A stretch of DNA of 64,000 bases. Source: Pedobacter polaris (GTDB lineage: Bacteria > Bacteroidota > Bacteroidia > Sphingobacteriales > Sphingobacteriaceae). Location of the stretch: the NCBI RefSeq assembly GCF_005116505.1, contig NZ_SWBR01000001.1, forward strand, positions 992,001 to 1,056,000, given 5' to 3'. Every line of letters begins with the position of its first letter. Position 1 is the first letter of the stretch. Of this stretch, positions 51,272-60,463 are shown in pieces. The translations under genes and the position numbers were made by a program. The notes beneath the pieces are model-generated. The model searched no databases, was not told where the DNA came from, and worked only from the letters and a program-made list of their open reading frames with translations.

Positions 51272-52507
51272 TTAATCCTCATCGCTGCCTGGCAAACTAC
51301 CAGCACCTGTGTAAGCGCCTTTACGGATGATTGGCATTTTTAAATATTTAAACAATTCATCCAAATGCATTAAACTGCCGTTGGTTTTGTTACCTAAGAA
51401 AATTACCACAATATCTTTATCTAAATCGCGGATGTAGATGTGGCGGAAACCATGCCACCAACCTGTATGGTAAACAACTTTGTCCATCCCTTTACCATCA
51501 AACATACGCCAGCCATAGCCATAATTAAAGTGACCATTAACGGGTTTATTGCGGCCAACGTAGGCTGAATCTAAACTCTTGTTGGTTAGCAATCTCTCGT
51601 TTTTCAAATATTTATCGTACAATAACAAATCATGGATTGTACTGTAAATCCCTTTATCGCCAACTGGGCCATCTAAAAAGTTCTGAACTACCGAATATTT
51701 GAAACTATTTCTATCATGGCCAACTACATCTACAGGGATTTTAGGATAAACTGTAGTAGAATAAACGTGTGTATTTTTCATTCCAGCAGGTTTAAATATA
51801 TGCTCCATCATATATTCGGCATAAGTTTTTCCTGTTACCTTTTCTATAATTGCACCCAAAACCATAAAGTTAGAGTTGTTGTAATGAAACCTATTGTTTG
51901 GTTTGGTGTACGGATTAGGTTTTCTTTCGGCTATTACGTTCATAACGTCATTATTCGATACACCTTTTTTCTGGTCTTTTTTCTCTTTGCGCCAAATGTC
52001 ATCAATGAAATAAACATAATTCATCATTCCACTCCTGTGAGATAAAAGCAATTTTACAGTAATGCCATCATAAGGAAAGTTTGGGTAGAATTTTTTCACA
52101 TCGTCTGTTAACTTTAGTTTTCCAGCCTCAACTAATTGCATAATTGCAATACCTGTAAAAGTTTTGGTAATAGAGGCTAGTTCAAATTCTGAGTTTATTT
52201 TTAGGCTATCGCGATGTAAATAATCTGCCCAGCCAATAGCTTTTTCATAAAGGATTTTACCTTTTCTGGCTACTAATATATTGCCATTAAAACCTGACTT
52301 TTTATGCAAGTTCTGTACAAAATCAGCAATCCATTGGTCGCCTTTTTTTGGGTCGTATGAGATTAATATGCTGTCAGCTTTATCGTCTTCCTTGGTTCTT
52401 ACTTTTTTATCGGCAGCTGCCTTTTTAGCTTTTTCTTCTTTAGAGGTGCAAGATGAGAGAGATATGATTGTTAATGCAAACGCAGTAATTAGTAAACGAA
52501 ACTTCAT
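51272..52507 (-). CDS. Beta-lactamase-fold serine hydrolase lipoprotein
   Basis: 411 residues. Lipobox SLSSC (Cys20), a basic/acidic linker, then the class C beta-lactamase/esterase fold: nucleophile motif S112-I-T-K115, the Tyr motif FHYNNSNF near 208, and HTGWWHGFRH near 355 in place of KTG. It is expected at the periplasmic side of a membrane. Such enzymes hydrolyse esters, amides or peptides rather than antibiotics; the substrate is not predictable. Single gene, about 200 bases from the response regulator behind it. Confidence 0.92.
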   Translation of the reverse strand: MKFRLLITAFALTIISLSSCTSKEEKAKKAAADKKVRTKEDDKADSILISYDPKKGDQWIADFVQNLHKKSGFNGNILVARKGKILYEKAIGWADYLHRDSLKINSEFELASITKTFTGIAIMQLVEAGKLKLTDDVKKFYPNFPYDGITVKLLLSHRSGMMNYVYFIDDIWRKEKKDQKKGVSNNDVMNVIAERKPNPYTKPNNRFHYNNSNFMVLGAIIEKVTGKTYAEYMMEHIFKPAGMKNTHVYSTTVYPKIPVDVVGHDRNSFKYSVVQNFLDGPVGDKGIYSTIHDLLLYDKYLKNERLLTNKSLDSAYVGRNKPVNGHFNYGYGWRMFDGKGMDKVVYHTGWWHGFRHIYIRDLDKDIVVIFLGNKTNGSLMHLDELFKYLKMPIIRKGAYTGAGSLPGSDED

Positions 52508-52708
52508 AGAGATAGTAATAGTAGTTAAAAGTCGGCAAAATAAGCATTCCTAAAAAAATAACGATAAAAGAGTTATAAACATTGTTTTGCTCAAAGAATT
52601 AAGGCACAAATGTTTTTGCTTGCTCCTAAAAATGGATTGATATATGCTGGCTATAAATTAAGCCTGTGAACGCCCCAAAAGATTTCCACTAATACCGAAT
52701 TTCATAAA

Positions 52709-53455
52709 CTAAATCCGTTGCAATGCTTGTTTAACTGTTTCTTTGTTGGCTTTAGAAACAGGTATTTTTTGTCCAGATGTTAAGAGCAGAATCCCACCGT
52801 CTTCTTTTAACCAGCTTTTTACATATTTTGGATTTACTAAATGGCTTTGGTGAGTTCTTAAAAATCCGTTGGGGCGCAGTAAATCTGCATATTCTTTTAA
52901 AGATTTAGAAACTACTATTTTTTCGCTATTCGCTAAAAAGAAATAGGTATAACTATTATCGGCCTCGCAACGTATAATTTCAACTAAAGGGATATATCTT
53001 ATTTCGTTTTGCATTGGCAGGGCAATTGTGCTAACGTCCTTTTCTGGCTTTTTTAGTTGTTGTAGTAAAAAATCGAGCTGCAGATTTTGTATCTGTGTTG
53101 TCAATTTATATTCGACTTTATTTACTGCAGTTATCAACTCTTCAATATCAATGGGTTTTAAAAGATAATCTAAGGCGGCAAATTTTACAGCTTGTATGCC
53201 ATAATGGTCGTAAGCAGTAACAAAAATAACTTCGAAATTACGCTTTGGAAGCAGTTTTAACACCTCAAAACCTGTTTGCTCACCCATTTGAATATCGAGA
53301 AATACTAAGTGTGGTTGATGTTTTTCAATGGCACCAACTGCATCACTTACATTTTGTGCTGTTGCCATTATAGTTACCTGCGGACAATGCTTTTCTAGCA
53401 AAGTCCGTAGGTTTTCTAAGTTGGAAATTTCGTCATCTATTAAAACTGCTTTCAT
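52709..53455 (-). CDS. LytTR-type response regulator
   Basis: 248 residues. CheY-like receiver (about 1-120) with acidic DDE at 7-9, phospho-acceptor Asp54 in LVFLDIQMG and KPID near 102, followed by a LytTR DNA-binding domain at about 145-245 (IRYIPLVEIIRCEADNSYTYFFL, then LRTHQSHLVNPKYV). It pairs with the histidine kinase encoded four bases upstream. Its target promoters are not visible. Confidence 0.95.
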   Translation of the reverse strand: MKAVLIDDEISNLENLRTLLEKHCPQVTIMATAQNVSDAVGAIEKHQPHLVFLDIQMGEQTGFEVLKLLPKRNFEVIFVTAYDHYGIQAVKFAALDYLLKPIDIEELITAVNKVEYKLTTQIQNLQLDFLLQQLKKPEKDVSTIALPMQNEIRYIPLVEIIRCEADNSYTYFFLANSEKIVVSKSLKEYADLLRPNGFLRTHQSHLVNPKYVKSWLKEDGGILLLTSGQKIPVSKANKETVKQALQRI

Positions 53456-53459
53456 TATA

Positions 53460-55052
53460 TTATAGCCAATCAGTTAATGTTAAACATATTTTAGTGCCAT
53501 TAGTGGTTGATTGTATAGCTAAAGTAAAGCGATTTTCTTTATAAATATTATTTAAGAGTTGTATTCTACTGTCACTTAATAGAAGACCCAAACCAGTATT
53601 CTTTTTTTCGGTGTCAAATCCATTTCCATTATCGGTAACAGTTAAAACCAAATCATTTGCTTGTTTAATAAATGCGATCATAATTTTTCCATCGGTAGCT
53701 TTTTGCGATATACCGTGTTTCACTGCATTTTCTACAAAAGGTTGTAGGAGCATACTTGGTATTTCAATGTTAGCTAAATCTAAGTTTTCGGAGCGGTTAA
53801 TTTCGTACTTAAAGCCGAACCGCAATTGCTCCATTTGTAGGTAATCGTCTAGTAAAGTTTTTTCCTGCGATAAGCTAATCAGTTCTTTATCGTCAAGTAC
53901 ATTACGGGTTAGCCTAGCAAATTTAGATAGGTATTTATTGGCATTGTCTATTTCGTTTTTGTTCATTAAATTTTGAATCCCTGAAAGTGCATTAAACAAA
54001 AAATGAGGGTTTAATTGAGAGCGAACGGAGTTAAGTTGAAGCTTTGCAGTGTTTTTTTGCTGCTCTTTTTCTGCCAGCTTTTGTTTGTTCCTCTTTTTTG
54101 TGAAGTAAAGGAAGATAAGAAAAACTAATCCAAGCGAGCATGCAACGATCAGTGTATATATTAAAAGTTCTTTTTTGGTGTAGCTTCTTTCTTCTAAAGT
54201 GATAGAAAGGGTATGCCTAGTAGTATATTTTTCTTTTTCTTTTGAGGAAATATTCCATCTAATTAATGGCTGAATAATAATCTCATAATCTCCTGATTTC
54301 TTGAAGATATTTTTGTCTATGCTTATATGTGGTAAGTACGCATTTCCATCAACAAAGTGACCGTATTCCCAAGCAGTTGATTTGAAAATTATTTTGTTTG
54401 TTTGCTTATCTTTTATTGAAGTATAGTAAAGATAGTCTAAATCTGATTTATCTTTTATAATTGTTAGTTCCTTGTCTTTTTTAGCGAAGCTGAAGTTTGT
54501 TCTTTCTTTTAAATCGGTTAAGCTGCCAAAGCCATGGTCTAGTGCAAAAAGTTTTGAAAAGAATTTTATTTTTGCTCTCGGAATCGGCTTACCATAAAAA
54601 ACAGATTTGTCAATATCTAACGGGTTTTCGGTGCTATAGACAAGTGTTGTAATGATTTTACCTTGAATACGAAAGATACCAAGCGTTGTAGAGCGGAATA
54701 CTTCTTCATCTCCTCCTGCGTTGGTATTTTTCAGTTGCGCTGTGTCGATTGATTTATTTACCACTATTGGTTTGTTGTCAACCAAAATTGTGTATCTATA
54801 ATGCTGTATATTAATATTATTTCTAAAATTAATTTGGATGCTTAAATTATGAACGTCAGGTAAATAATTAAAAGAAGTATTGGGTTGATTTGGGAAGATA
54901 TTATTATAGTGGACATTTTTGGCAGAACTATCAACACACATTAGTAGTTTTCCACCAGCAGCATACATGTGAGAAAAGTTGATGCCTTTTTGTGCATTTA
55001 CCGTAGATAGCGCAATAAAGAAGCTGAGAAATGTGAAGATGATTCTTTTCAT
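53460..55052 (-). CDS. LytS/YehU-type sensor histidine kinase with large periplasmic domain
   Basis: 530 residues from the ATG at 55050-55052, which opens a clean signal peptide (MKRIIFTFLSFFIALSTVNA). The frame is open for 71 more codons upstream, but that part reads through a family B repeat and is not coding. A beta-rich extracellular region (about 22-300) precedes a transmembrane helix (LLIYTLIVACSLGLVFLIFL), a short coiled coil, and the His_kinase domain with QLNPHFLFNALSGIQNL and the ATP-binding DNGNGF and GLGL. Together with the LytTR regulator it senses an unknown envelope signal. Confidence 0.92.
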   Translation of the reverse strand: MKRIIFTFLSFFIALSTVNAQKGINFSHMYAAGGKLLMCVDSSAKNVHYNNIFPNQPNTSFNYLPDVHNLSIQINFRNNINIQHYRYTILVDNKPIVVNKSIDTAQLKNTNAGGDEEVFRSTTLGIFRIQGKIITTLVYSTENPLDIDKSVFYGKPIPRAKIKFFSKLFALDHGFGSLTDLKERTNFSFAKKDKELTIIKDKSDLDYLYYTSIKDKQTNKIIFKSTAWEYGHFVDGNAYLPHISIDKNIFKKSGDYEIIIQPLIRWNISSKEKEKYTTRHTLSITLEERSYTKKELLIYTLIVACSLGLVFLIFLYFTKKRNKQKLAEKEQQKNTAKLQLNSVRSQLNPHFLFNALSGIQNLMNKNEIDNANKYLSKFARLTRNVLDDKELISLSQEKTLLDDYLQMEQLRFGFKYEINRSENLDLANIEIPSMLLQPFVENAVKHGISQKATDGKIMIAFIKQANDLVLTVTDNGNGFDTEKKNTGLGLLLSDSRIQLLNNIYKENRFTLAIQSTTNGTKICLTLTDWL

Positions 55053-55165
55053 AATGTTAAGTTTAATTCTCACCAAACTTGTAGCAATAATAGCGAAACT
55101 AAAACCATAAAACAGGAATGGTGGTGTTTGAAATAGTAGAGGTATTGTTTTGTGCAGTATTCGTT

Positions 55166-55290
55166 TTTGCCGATAACCAATTCCGTTGTTAATTAAACCC
55201 GATTGTAGCGAGCACGAGCTAGGTACGTAGGCGAAGTAAAGCGGAAAGCGGGGCTGAAAGTTCAAAAATGGTACTGCACTTGCTTTTCGT
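55166..55290. repeat. Intergenic repeat family B, copy 3
   Basis: Holds aaacccgattg (55196), gaagtaaagcggaaagcgggg (about 55232) and cttgcttttcgtaa (55279), matching words in the copy near 9057-9150 in the same order. It lies upstream of the histidine kinase gene, and gives the false N-terminal extension of that reading frame. Confidence 0.6.
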
Positions 55291-55343
55291 AATTATTTTA
55301 CAAAACTCTATCATCTTTTAAAAGGGTGTAATTTTAAAAATGC

Positions 55344-55351
55344 TAAATTTG
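55344..55351 (+). promoter_or_regulatory. -7 promoter box of fumC
   Basis: taaatttg matches TAnnTTTG; the ATG at 55371 is 19 bases further. Confidence 0.55.
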
Positions 55352-55370
55352 GCAAAAAAATAATAACATC

Positions 55371-56768
55371 ATGAGTTTCAGAATAGAACACGATACAATG
55401 GGCGAGGTGCAAGTGCCTGCTGAAAAATATTGGGGAGCACAAACCGAACGTTCACGTAATAATTTTAAAATTGGTCCGGAAGCTAGTATGCCGAAGGAAA
55501 TTATACATGCATTTGGCTATTTGAAAAAAGCCGCTGCTTTAGCAAATACAGAATTAGGTGTTTTGTCTCAGGATAAAGCAAATTTAATTGCAAGTGCTTG
55601 TGATGAAGTTATTGCAGGTAAGCTGGATGCAGAATTTCCTTTGGTAATTTGGCAAACAGGTTCTGGAACACAAAGCAACATGAATGCTAATGAGGTTATT
55701 GCAAATAGAGCTCATGTAATTAATGGCGGAAGCTTGGCTGATGATAAAAAAGTTTTGCATCCTAATGATGATGTGAATAAATCTCAATCATCTAATGATA
55801 CTTACCCAACGGCAATGCACATTGCAGCATACAAACAAGCTGTAGAAATTACCATTCCTGGATTAGAGAAATTAAGAAATACGTTAGCTAAAAAAGCAGC
55901 TAGTTGGAATGATATCGTAAAGACTGGCCGTACACACTTTATGGATGCTACGCCATTAACATTAGGACAAGAGTTTTCTGGTTATGTACAGCAAATTGAC
56001 AATGGTCTTAGAGCAATTAAAAATGCTTTGCAAATGATTAGTGAACTTGCTTTAGGCGGGACAGCTGTTGGTACGGGTTTAAATACGCCTGCTGGTTATG
56101 ATGTTCTAGTAGCTAAAAAAATTGCTGAATTAACAGGTTTAGATTTTGTAACTGCACCAAATAAATTTGAGGCTTTAGCTGCACATGACGCAATGGTAGA
56201 GCTTTCTAGTGCTTATAGACGTGTGGCAGTTTCTTTAATGAAGGTTGCTAATGATATCAGGATGTTAAGTTCTGGTCCTCGTTCAGGAATTGGAGAGATT
56301 ATTATCCCAGATAATGAGCCAGGTTCTTCAATCATGCCAGGAAAGGTTAATCCGACACAACCAGAAGCATTAACTATGGTTTGTGCTCAAGTTATGGGTA
56401 ACGATGTAACAGTTGGCATTGGCGGTAGTAATGGTCATTTTGAGTTGAATGTTTTTAAACCAGTTATTGCTGCTAATGTTTTGCAAAGTGGTGGTTTAAT
56501 TGGCGATGCTTGTGTGTCATTTAATGATAAATGTGCAGAAGGAATTGAGCCAAATAAACCTGTAATTAAACAACATATGGAAAATTCTTTAATGTTGGTT
56601 ACGGCACTTAACCCGTATGTTGGCTATGAGAACGCAGCTAAAATTGCTAAAAAAGCACATAAGGAAAATAAAACGTTACGTGAAGCAGCAATTGCATTGG
56701 GTTTGTTAACTGACGAACAATTTACAGAATGGGTAAAACCTGAAGACATGGTGGGAAGCCTTAAATAA
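55371..56768 (+). CDS. fumC: Fumarate hydratase class II
   Basis: 465 residues, full length. [23 protein letters not shown] at 10-32, [13 protein letters not shown] near 103, [20 protein letters not shown] near 188 and the catalytic-loop [15 protein letters not shown] near 320 are those of the fumarase/aspartase superfamily and fit FumC rather than AspA (HMDATP, KVNPTQ). It interconverts fumarate and malate in the TCA cycle. Oxygen-stable, no iron-sulfur cluster. A lipoprotein gene follows after 72 bases. Confidence 0.96.
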   Translation: MSFRIEHDTMGEVQVPAEKYWGAQTERSRNNFKIGPEASMPKEIIHAFGYLKKAAALANTELGVLSQDKANLIASACDEVIAGKLDAEFPLVIWQTGSGTQSNMNANEVIANRAHVINGGSLADDKKVLHPNDDVNKSQSSNDTYPTAMHIAAYKQAVEITIPGLEKLRNTLAKKAASWNDIVKTGRTHFMDATPLTLGQEFSGYVQQIDNGLRAIKNALQMISELALGGTAVGTGLNTPAGYDVLVAKKIAELTGLDFVTAPNKFEALAAHDAMVELSSAYRRVAVSLMKVANDIRMLSSGPRSGIGEIIIPDNEPGSSIMPGKVNPTQPEALTMVCAQVMGNDVTVGIGGSNGHFELNVFKPVIAANVLQSGGLIGDACVSFNDKCAEGIEPNKPVIKQHMENSLMLVTALNPYVGYENAAKIAKKAHKENKTLREAAIALGLLTDEQFTEWVKPEDMVGSLK

Positions 56769-56840
56769 TTAAACAGAGAGACTAAAGCTGAAAGCATAAA
56801 AATTAAGTTGCTAAAATATATCGATTGTAATTATTTAATA

Positions 56841-57353
56841 ATGACAAGTTTTTTTAAGAGAATTTACCTTTTTGCTTTAGTCTTTGGTTTTTCAGCTTTT
56901 GTCTTGTCTTGCACTCGCTTACCAAACGTACAAGGTAAGGGTGAGTTGCTTTTGCAGGGAGTTTGGAATCAGGATAGTATAGCAAACAATAACAAGTTAT
57001 TAAACTACACAAAGCACCATTTTAAAATTAGTTGCGATTCATTTTATGTGGATTTAACTACTTATAGTAAAGCTAATTACTACGAAGATTCGTGTTTTAA
57101 TAAAGGGGTTTGGAAAGAATATGCCAAGGGTACATATTTAGTTAAGGGAGATACATTGCTATTAAACGGCACATTTACAAAAGCTAATTATAAACAAAAG
57201 GTTTCGGGCTGCTATCGTAACGGACGTTATTTAGCTAATTTTAAAATTAAATCTTCTAGTGCCAATAATTTGGTTTTGGAAAGCTTGAATGACCAAAGAG
57301 AATGCATACTAGTTTTGAAGGAAAAAATTACCTGTGAACAAAAAGAATTATAG
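56841..57353 (+). CDS. Lipoprotein of unknown function downstream of fumC
   Basis: 170 residues from the ATG at 56841. A longer frame from a TTG at 56808 adds 11 residues before the signal peptide and is rejected. Signal peptide MTSFFKRIYLFALVFGFSAF with lipobox VLSC (Cys24). The mature part has a lipocalin-like feel: GVWNQDS near 48, then CDSFYVDLTT and GTYLVKGDTLLLNGTF, suggesting a small beta-barrel. Four or more Cys (SCDSF, EDSCF, SGCYR, RECIL) could form disulfides. The neighbouring S1/P1 nuclease gene starts one base after its stop. Confidence 0.75.
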   Translation: MTSFFKRIYLFALVFGFSAFVLSCTRLPNVQGKGELLLQGVWNQDSIANNNKLLNYTKHHFKISCDSFYVDLTTYSKANYYEDSCFNKGVWKEYAKGTYLVKGDTLLLNGTFTKANYKQKVSGCYRNGRYLANFKIKSSSANNLVLESLNDQRECILVLKEKITCEQKEL

Positions 57354-57354
57354 A

Positions 57355-58146
57355 ATGAAAAATTTAAAGAGAATAGTTGTTATAATTGCTTTAGCTTATA
57401 TGCCCTTTACAGCTGCGGCATGGGGTGTTTTAGGGCACAGAATAGTTGGTGATATCGCAGAATCATATATCAATGCTAAAACTCGCTTGGCAATTAAGCA
57501 GATTTTAGGCACAGAAAGTATAGCAATGACTGCAAACTGGGCAGATTTTATTAAGTCTGACACAAGCTATAATTATTTGAGCAATTGGCATTATGTAAAT
57601 CTGCCAGAAAACTTAAGTAAAAGTGATGTATTTAGTTTTTTATCGAATCAACCAAGCGCAAACATTTACAATAAAACGAATGAAATGATTGCTGTTTTAA
57701 AAAATCCAAAAAGCACAATGATTCAGAAGAAATTAGCTTTAAGAATGATTATCCATTTGGTTGGAGATCTGCATCAGCCAATGCATACTGCTCGAAAAGA
57801 TGATTTAGGGGGAAATAAGATTCAATTGCTCTGGTTTGGAGAAAAATCTAATCTGCATAGAGTTTGGGATGAAGGATTAATTGATTTTCAGCAATTGAGT
57901 TATACAGAATATACCAAAGCCATAAACCATACAACTCCTCAACAGGTTCTGAATTGGCAGAAAGCTGATTTGAAGGATTGTGTATATGAATCTTATACTA
58001 TCTGTAATAAAATTTATACTACCGGAATAAAAAATGATGATAAGTTAAGCTATAAATATAATTTCGATTGGATTGGAACTGTAAATGAACAACTTTTAAA
58101 AGGAGGTGTTCGATTGGCTGGAATCTTAAACAGTATTTATAAGTAA
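57355..58146 (+). CDS. S1/P1-type nuclease (zinc-dependent, secreted)
   Basis: 263 residues from the ATG at 57355. Cleavage after TAAA leaves Trp23 as the mature N-terminus, which binds zinc through its amino group as in P1 nuclease. Further ligands are visible: His28 in WGVLGHRIVG, Asp in ANWADFIK, HYVN, HLVGDLHQPMHTARKDDLGGN near 134 and NLHRVWD near 165. It degrades single-stranded nucleic acids or 3'-nucleotides in the periplasm or outside, probably for phosphate or nucleoside scavenging. Confidence 0.94.
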   Translation: MKNLKRIVVIIALAYMPFTAAAWGVLGHRIVGDIAESYINAKTRLAIKQILGTESIAMTANWADFIKSDTSYNYLSNWHYVNLPENLSKSDVFSFLSNQPSANIYNKTNEMIAVLKNPKSTMIQKKLALRMIIHLVGDLHQPMHTARKDDLGGNKIQLLWFGEKSNLHRVWDEGLIDFQQLSYTEYTKAINHTTPQQVLNWQKADLKDCVYESYTICNKIYTTGIKNDDKLSYKYNFDWIGTVNEQLLKGGVRLAGILNSIYK

Positions 58147-58151
58147 TTCAG

Positions 58152-58592
58152 ATGAAAAGACTAATTTTATTTATTTGTGTTTGCTCATTTCTTTCTTGTA
58201 AAAAAAATAATAAAGCTGAAGAAAATATAACAGATTATTATTGGGTTTTAAAAACTGCAGTTATAACTCCAGCAAAAATTATTAATGGCAAATCTACTAC
58301 TGATTATAAAAATGCATTAGGTGAAGGTAGTTGTCTAGCTAGTAATTATACTTTTAATTTTCTATCAACTGGCATTTATCAAGTATCTTCTAATGGATCT
58401 TTGTGTGATATGGTTGCAAACAACAATGATCAAAAGTGGTCTAAAGACGGTAATGTGATTACTTTACTAAATAATTATGCGGCTATAAAGCAATTAACCG
58501 TTTCAGGAAACGTAATGTTGCAAACTACTAGTTTCACCGAGAATAATGTAAATTATAATATTATTTATACTTATTCTGCTATAAAGAAATAA
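58152..58592 (+). CDS. Small lipocalin-like lipoprotein
   Basis: 146 residues. Lipobox FLSC at Cys16, then DYYWVLKTAVITPA, which is the W-x-L start common in Bacteroidota lipocalin-like proteins, and YTFNFLSTGIYQVSSNG followed by WSKDGNVITLL, again typical of that fold. Ligand unknown. It sits 5 bases after the nuclease gene and 5 bases before the phosphatase gene, so it is part of a compact operon. Confidence 0.75.
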   Translation: MKRLILFICVCSFLSCKKNNKAEENITDYYWVLKTAVITPAKIINGKSTTDYKNALGEGSCLASNYTFNFLSTGIYQVSSNGSLCDMVANNNDQKWSKDGNVITLLNNYAAIKQLTVSGNVMLQTTSFTENNVNYNIIYTYSAIKK

Positions 58593-58597
58593 AGATT

Positions 58598-59035
58598 TTG
58601 AGAATTTTGATGGTTTGTTTGGGTAATATTTGTCGCTCTCCTTTGGCAGAAGGAATAATGCGTCATTTAGTTAATGAACAAAATTTAGGTTGGGAAATAG
58701 CATCTGCAGGAACGGGTGACTGGCATATTGGAAGAGCCCCAGATTACAGAAGCATTGAAGTTGCTAAAAATTATGGCTATGATATTTCTGCGCAGAGAGC
58801 TAAACTTTTTACTTCTGAATGTTTTGATGAGTTTGATCATATTTTAGTAATGGATAAGAACAATTATAAAACTGTTTTAAAACTTGCTAAAAATGAGGAG
58901 CAGAAAAATAAAGTTCAATTCTTTTTAGCAGACAATGGAGAAGTAATAGACCCATACCACCATAGCCACTTATTCGAATATGTTTTTAATGAGGTAGAAG
59001 CAAGGTGTAAGAAACTTATAAAGGAATGGAAGTAG
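58598..59035 (+). CDS. Low-molecular-weight protein-tyrosine phosphatase
   Basis: 145 residues from a TTG start at 58598; the later ATG would cut into the active-site strand. The P-loop is C7-L-G-N-I-C12-R13-S14, and the general acid is Asp118 in VIDPYHH (usually DPYY). Bacterial members dephosphorylate tyrosine kinases that control exopolysaccharide chain length, or low-molecular-weight substrates. No BY-kinase is in this window. Confidence 0.94.
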   Translation: MRILMVCLGNICRSPLAEGIMRHLVNEQNLGWEIASAGTGDWHIGRAPDYRSIEVAKNYGYDISAQRAKLFTSECFDEFDHILVMDKNNYKTVLKLAKNEEQKNKVQFFLADNGEVIDPYHHSHLFEYVFNEVEARCKKLIKEWK

Positions 59036-59078
59036 TTCACCAGTCATTTGTCATTAGTTCATTGGTAGGGCGATTAAA

Positions 59079-59753
59079 TCAGTTCTTATTTTCTTTCTTA
59101 ATGCCAGTTAAATAAATATAGTTAAACATACAGAAAGAGGCCATTGCTCCAAATGTATGCCACAAAAAATGCGTTCCAGTATTTAGCCATTCCCATTTAT
59201 CCGCTATGCGGAAAGTGAGGGCAGCTACAAATGAGATGAGTGCAATCCCAACCCATTTCCCATCCTTCCATTTGGTATGAATTAAATAAGCTAATACAGG
59301 TAGTAAAACTAGCAATGCCATCATTGCATAATTGATGTTGATGAATAAATGCATATTATTTCCAGACAAAATGCTTCTAAAATAAAATTGAAATCCAACA
59401 TAAGCTCCAACCAATAATAGTGCATAGTACCATTTAATCAGTTGTGACATAAAGTAAACGCCAGCAGAAACACAAAGTAGCATAATTGGCACCCAATCCA
59501 TCATAATAAAAGGTGGCCACTGTCTAAATGCATGGTAGGTTGTTCCTCCAATACCGCCAATATATAGTAAGATTAAGCAATAAGTTAAAAACGGATGAGA
59601 TTGATGGTTCTTCCAAAGTTTGAAGGTCCAATAAATGGCAATCGCCAAGAAAAAGCAAGACGTTAGCGCATTTAAAGGTTCTGGAAATAAGTTTCCTAGA
59701 TTGGTTTCTGCATATAAAGTGCCTCCATCTGGTGGATTTTGAACTGTCAGCAT
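59079..59753 (-). CDS. Ceramidase-like (CREST superfamily) membrane protein
   Basis: 224 residues, about seven transmembrane segments. The N-terminal NLFPEPLNALTSCFFLA, then GTTYHAFRQWPPFIMMDWVPIMLL near 80 and GTHFLWHTFGAM near 196 give a Ser/Asn near helix 1, H-x-D across helices 2-3 and two His in helix 7. That is the zinc-site layout of CREST hydrolases such as alkaline ceramidase and adiponectin receptors. It may act on ceramide or another lipid amide; sphingolipids are typical of this bacterial family. Assignment is from motif pattern only. The gene stands alone on the minus strand. Confidence 0.6.
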   Translation of the reverse strand: MLTVQNPPDGGTLYAETNLGNLFPEPLNALTSCFFLAIAIYWTFKLWKNHQSHPFLTYCLILLYIGGIGGTTYHAFRQWPPFIMMDWVPIMLLCVSAGVYFMSQLIKWYYALLLVGAYVGFQFYFRSILSGNNMHLFININYAMMALLVLLPVLAYLIHTKWKDGKWVGIALISFVAALTFRIADKWEWLNTGTHFLWHTFGAMASFCMFNYIYLTGIKKENKN

Positions 59754-59832
59754 AATGATGGATTTTCTTTTAAAACGTTAAGACATTTTAAATGTTTTAA
59801 TTTAAATTTATCACTTATTTATTCAGAGACTA

Positions 59833-60393
59833 ATGCAAATACCAAAATTATTTATGATTTTATTAGGTGCTACGCCTAAAGGAAGAAACATAGAACAGCA
59901 TGATATATTTTTTGGAATAGGATTTTCTGTTAAAGAGTTATTACCCGAAATGCTTGCTTTTTGGCCAGAAGCAAATGGTAAAATCCACATTGATGCCTAC
60001 AGAATTATAAATAAGGTAGGAGGTTATAAAGTTGAGGTAATTGCTAAAGCCGATGAGAACAAGACAGAATTAAGAAGTCTATTTTTCATGAACCTGGGTG
60101 GGTATAAGAGAGATGAGTTTGAAGAACTTCATTATAAAATGCTAGCCGTAGCTGATCAGAAAGCATTAGCAATTAAAGAGGCAAAAGAGACAGCTTTCTA
60201 TAAACATGTAGGCTTTAAAGGTGCAACATCTCATATAGATGATAAATTTGGTGTAGATGTAGATGATATTTTTGAAATTAAAGATATTTTGTCTGAAACA
60301 ACAAAAAGCAAATATGCCCTTAAGTTTACATCAGATTCTGGTTTGCCAGAAGATGAAATATTTTTAGGCTATTTGCCTTTGTCGAAAATATAA
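59833..60393 (+). CDS. DUF1543 protein
   Basis: 186 residues, soluble, no signal peptide. Opening MQIPKLFMILLGATPKGRNIEQHDIFFGIG and KIHIDAYRIINKVGGYKVEVI are diagnostic for DUF1543; a second repeat-like half has FFMNLGGYKRDEFEELHYKML and HIDDKFGVDVDDIFEI. The repeat of HxD-type words in both halves suggests an internal duplication. Function unknown. Single gene followed by a repeat family A hairpin. Confidence 0.9.
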   Translation: MQIPKLFMILLGATPKGRNIEQHDIFFGIGFSVKELLPEMLAFWPEANGKIHIDAYRIINKVGGYKVEVIAKADENKTELRSLFFMNLGGYKRDEFEELHYKMLAVADQKALAIKEAKETAFYKHVGFKGATSHIDDKFGVDVDDIFEIKDILSETTKSKYALKFTSDSGLPEDEIFLGYLPLSKI

Positions 60394-60396
60394 TGT

Positions 60397-60457
60397 TGTC
60401 ATTCCGAGGAACGAGGAATCTACTAATCAGATTCTCTTCGCTTTGCTCTGAATGACA
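60397..60457. repeat. Repeat family A, complete hairpin copy
   Basis: tgtcattc and gaatgaca form the outer arms (60397-60404 and 60450-60457); inside, gaggaatct and agattctc pair around actaatc. It lies between the 3' ends of the DUF1543 and AhpD-like genes and is the most regular copy in the window. Confidence 0.75.
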
Positions 60458-60463
60458 AATCTA

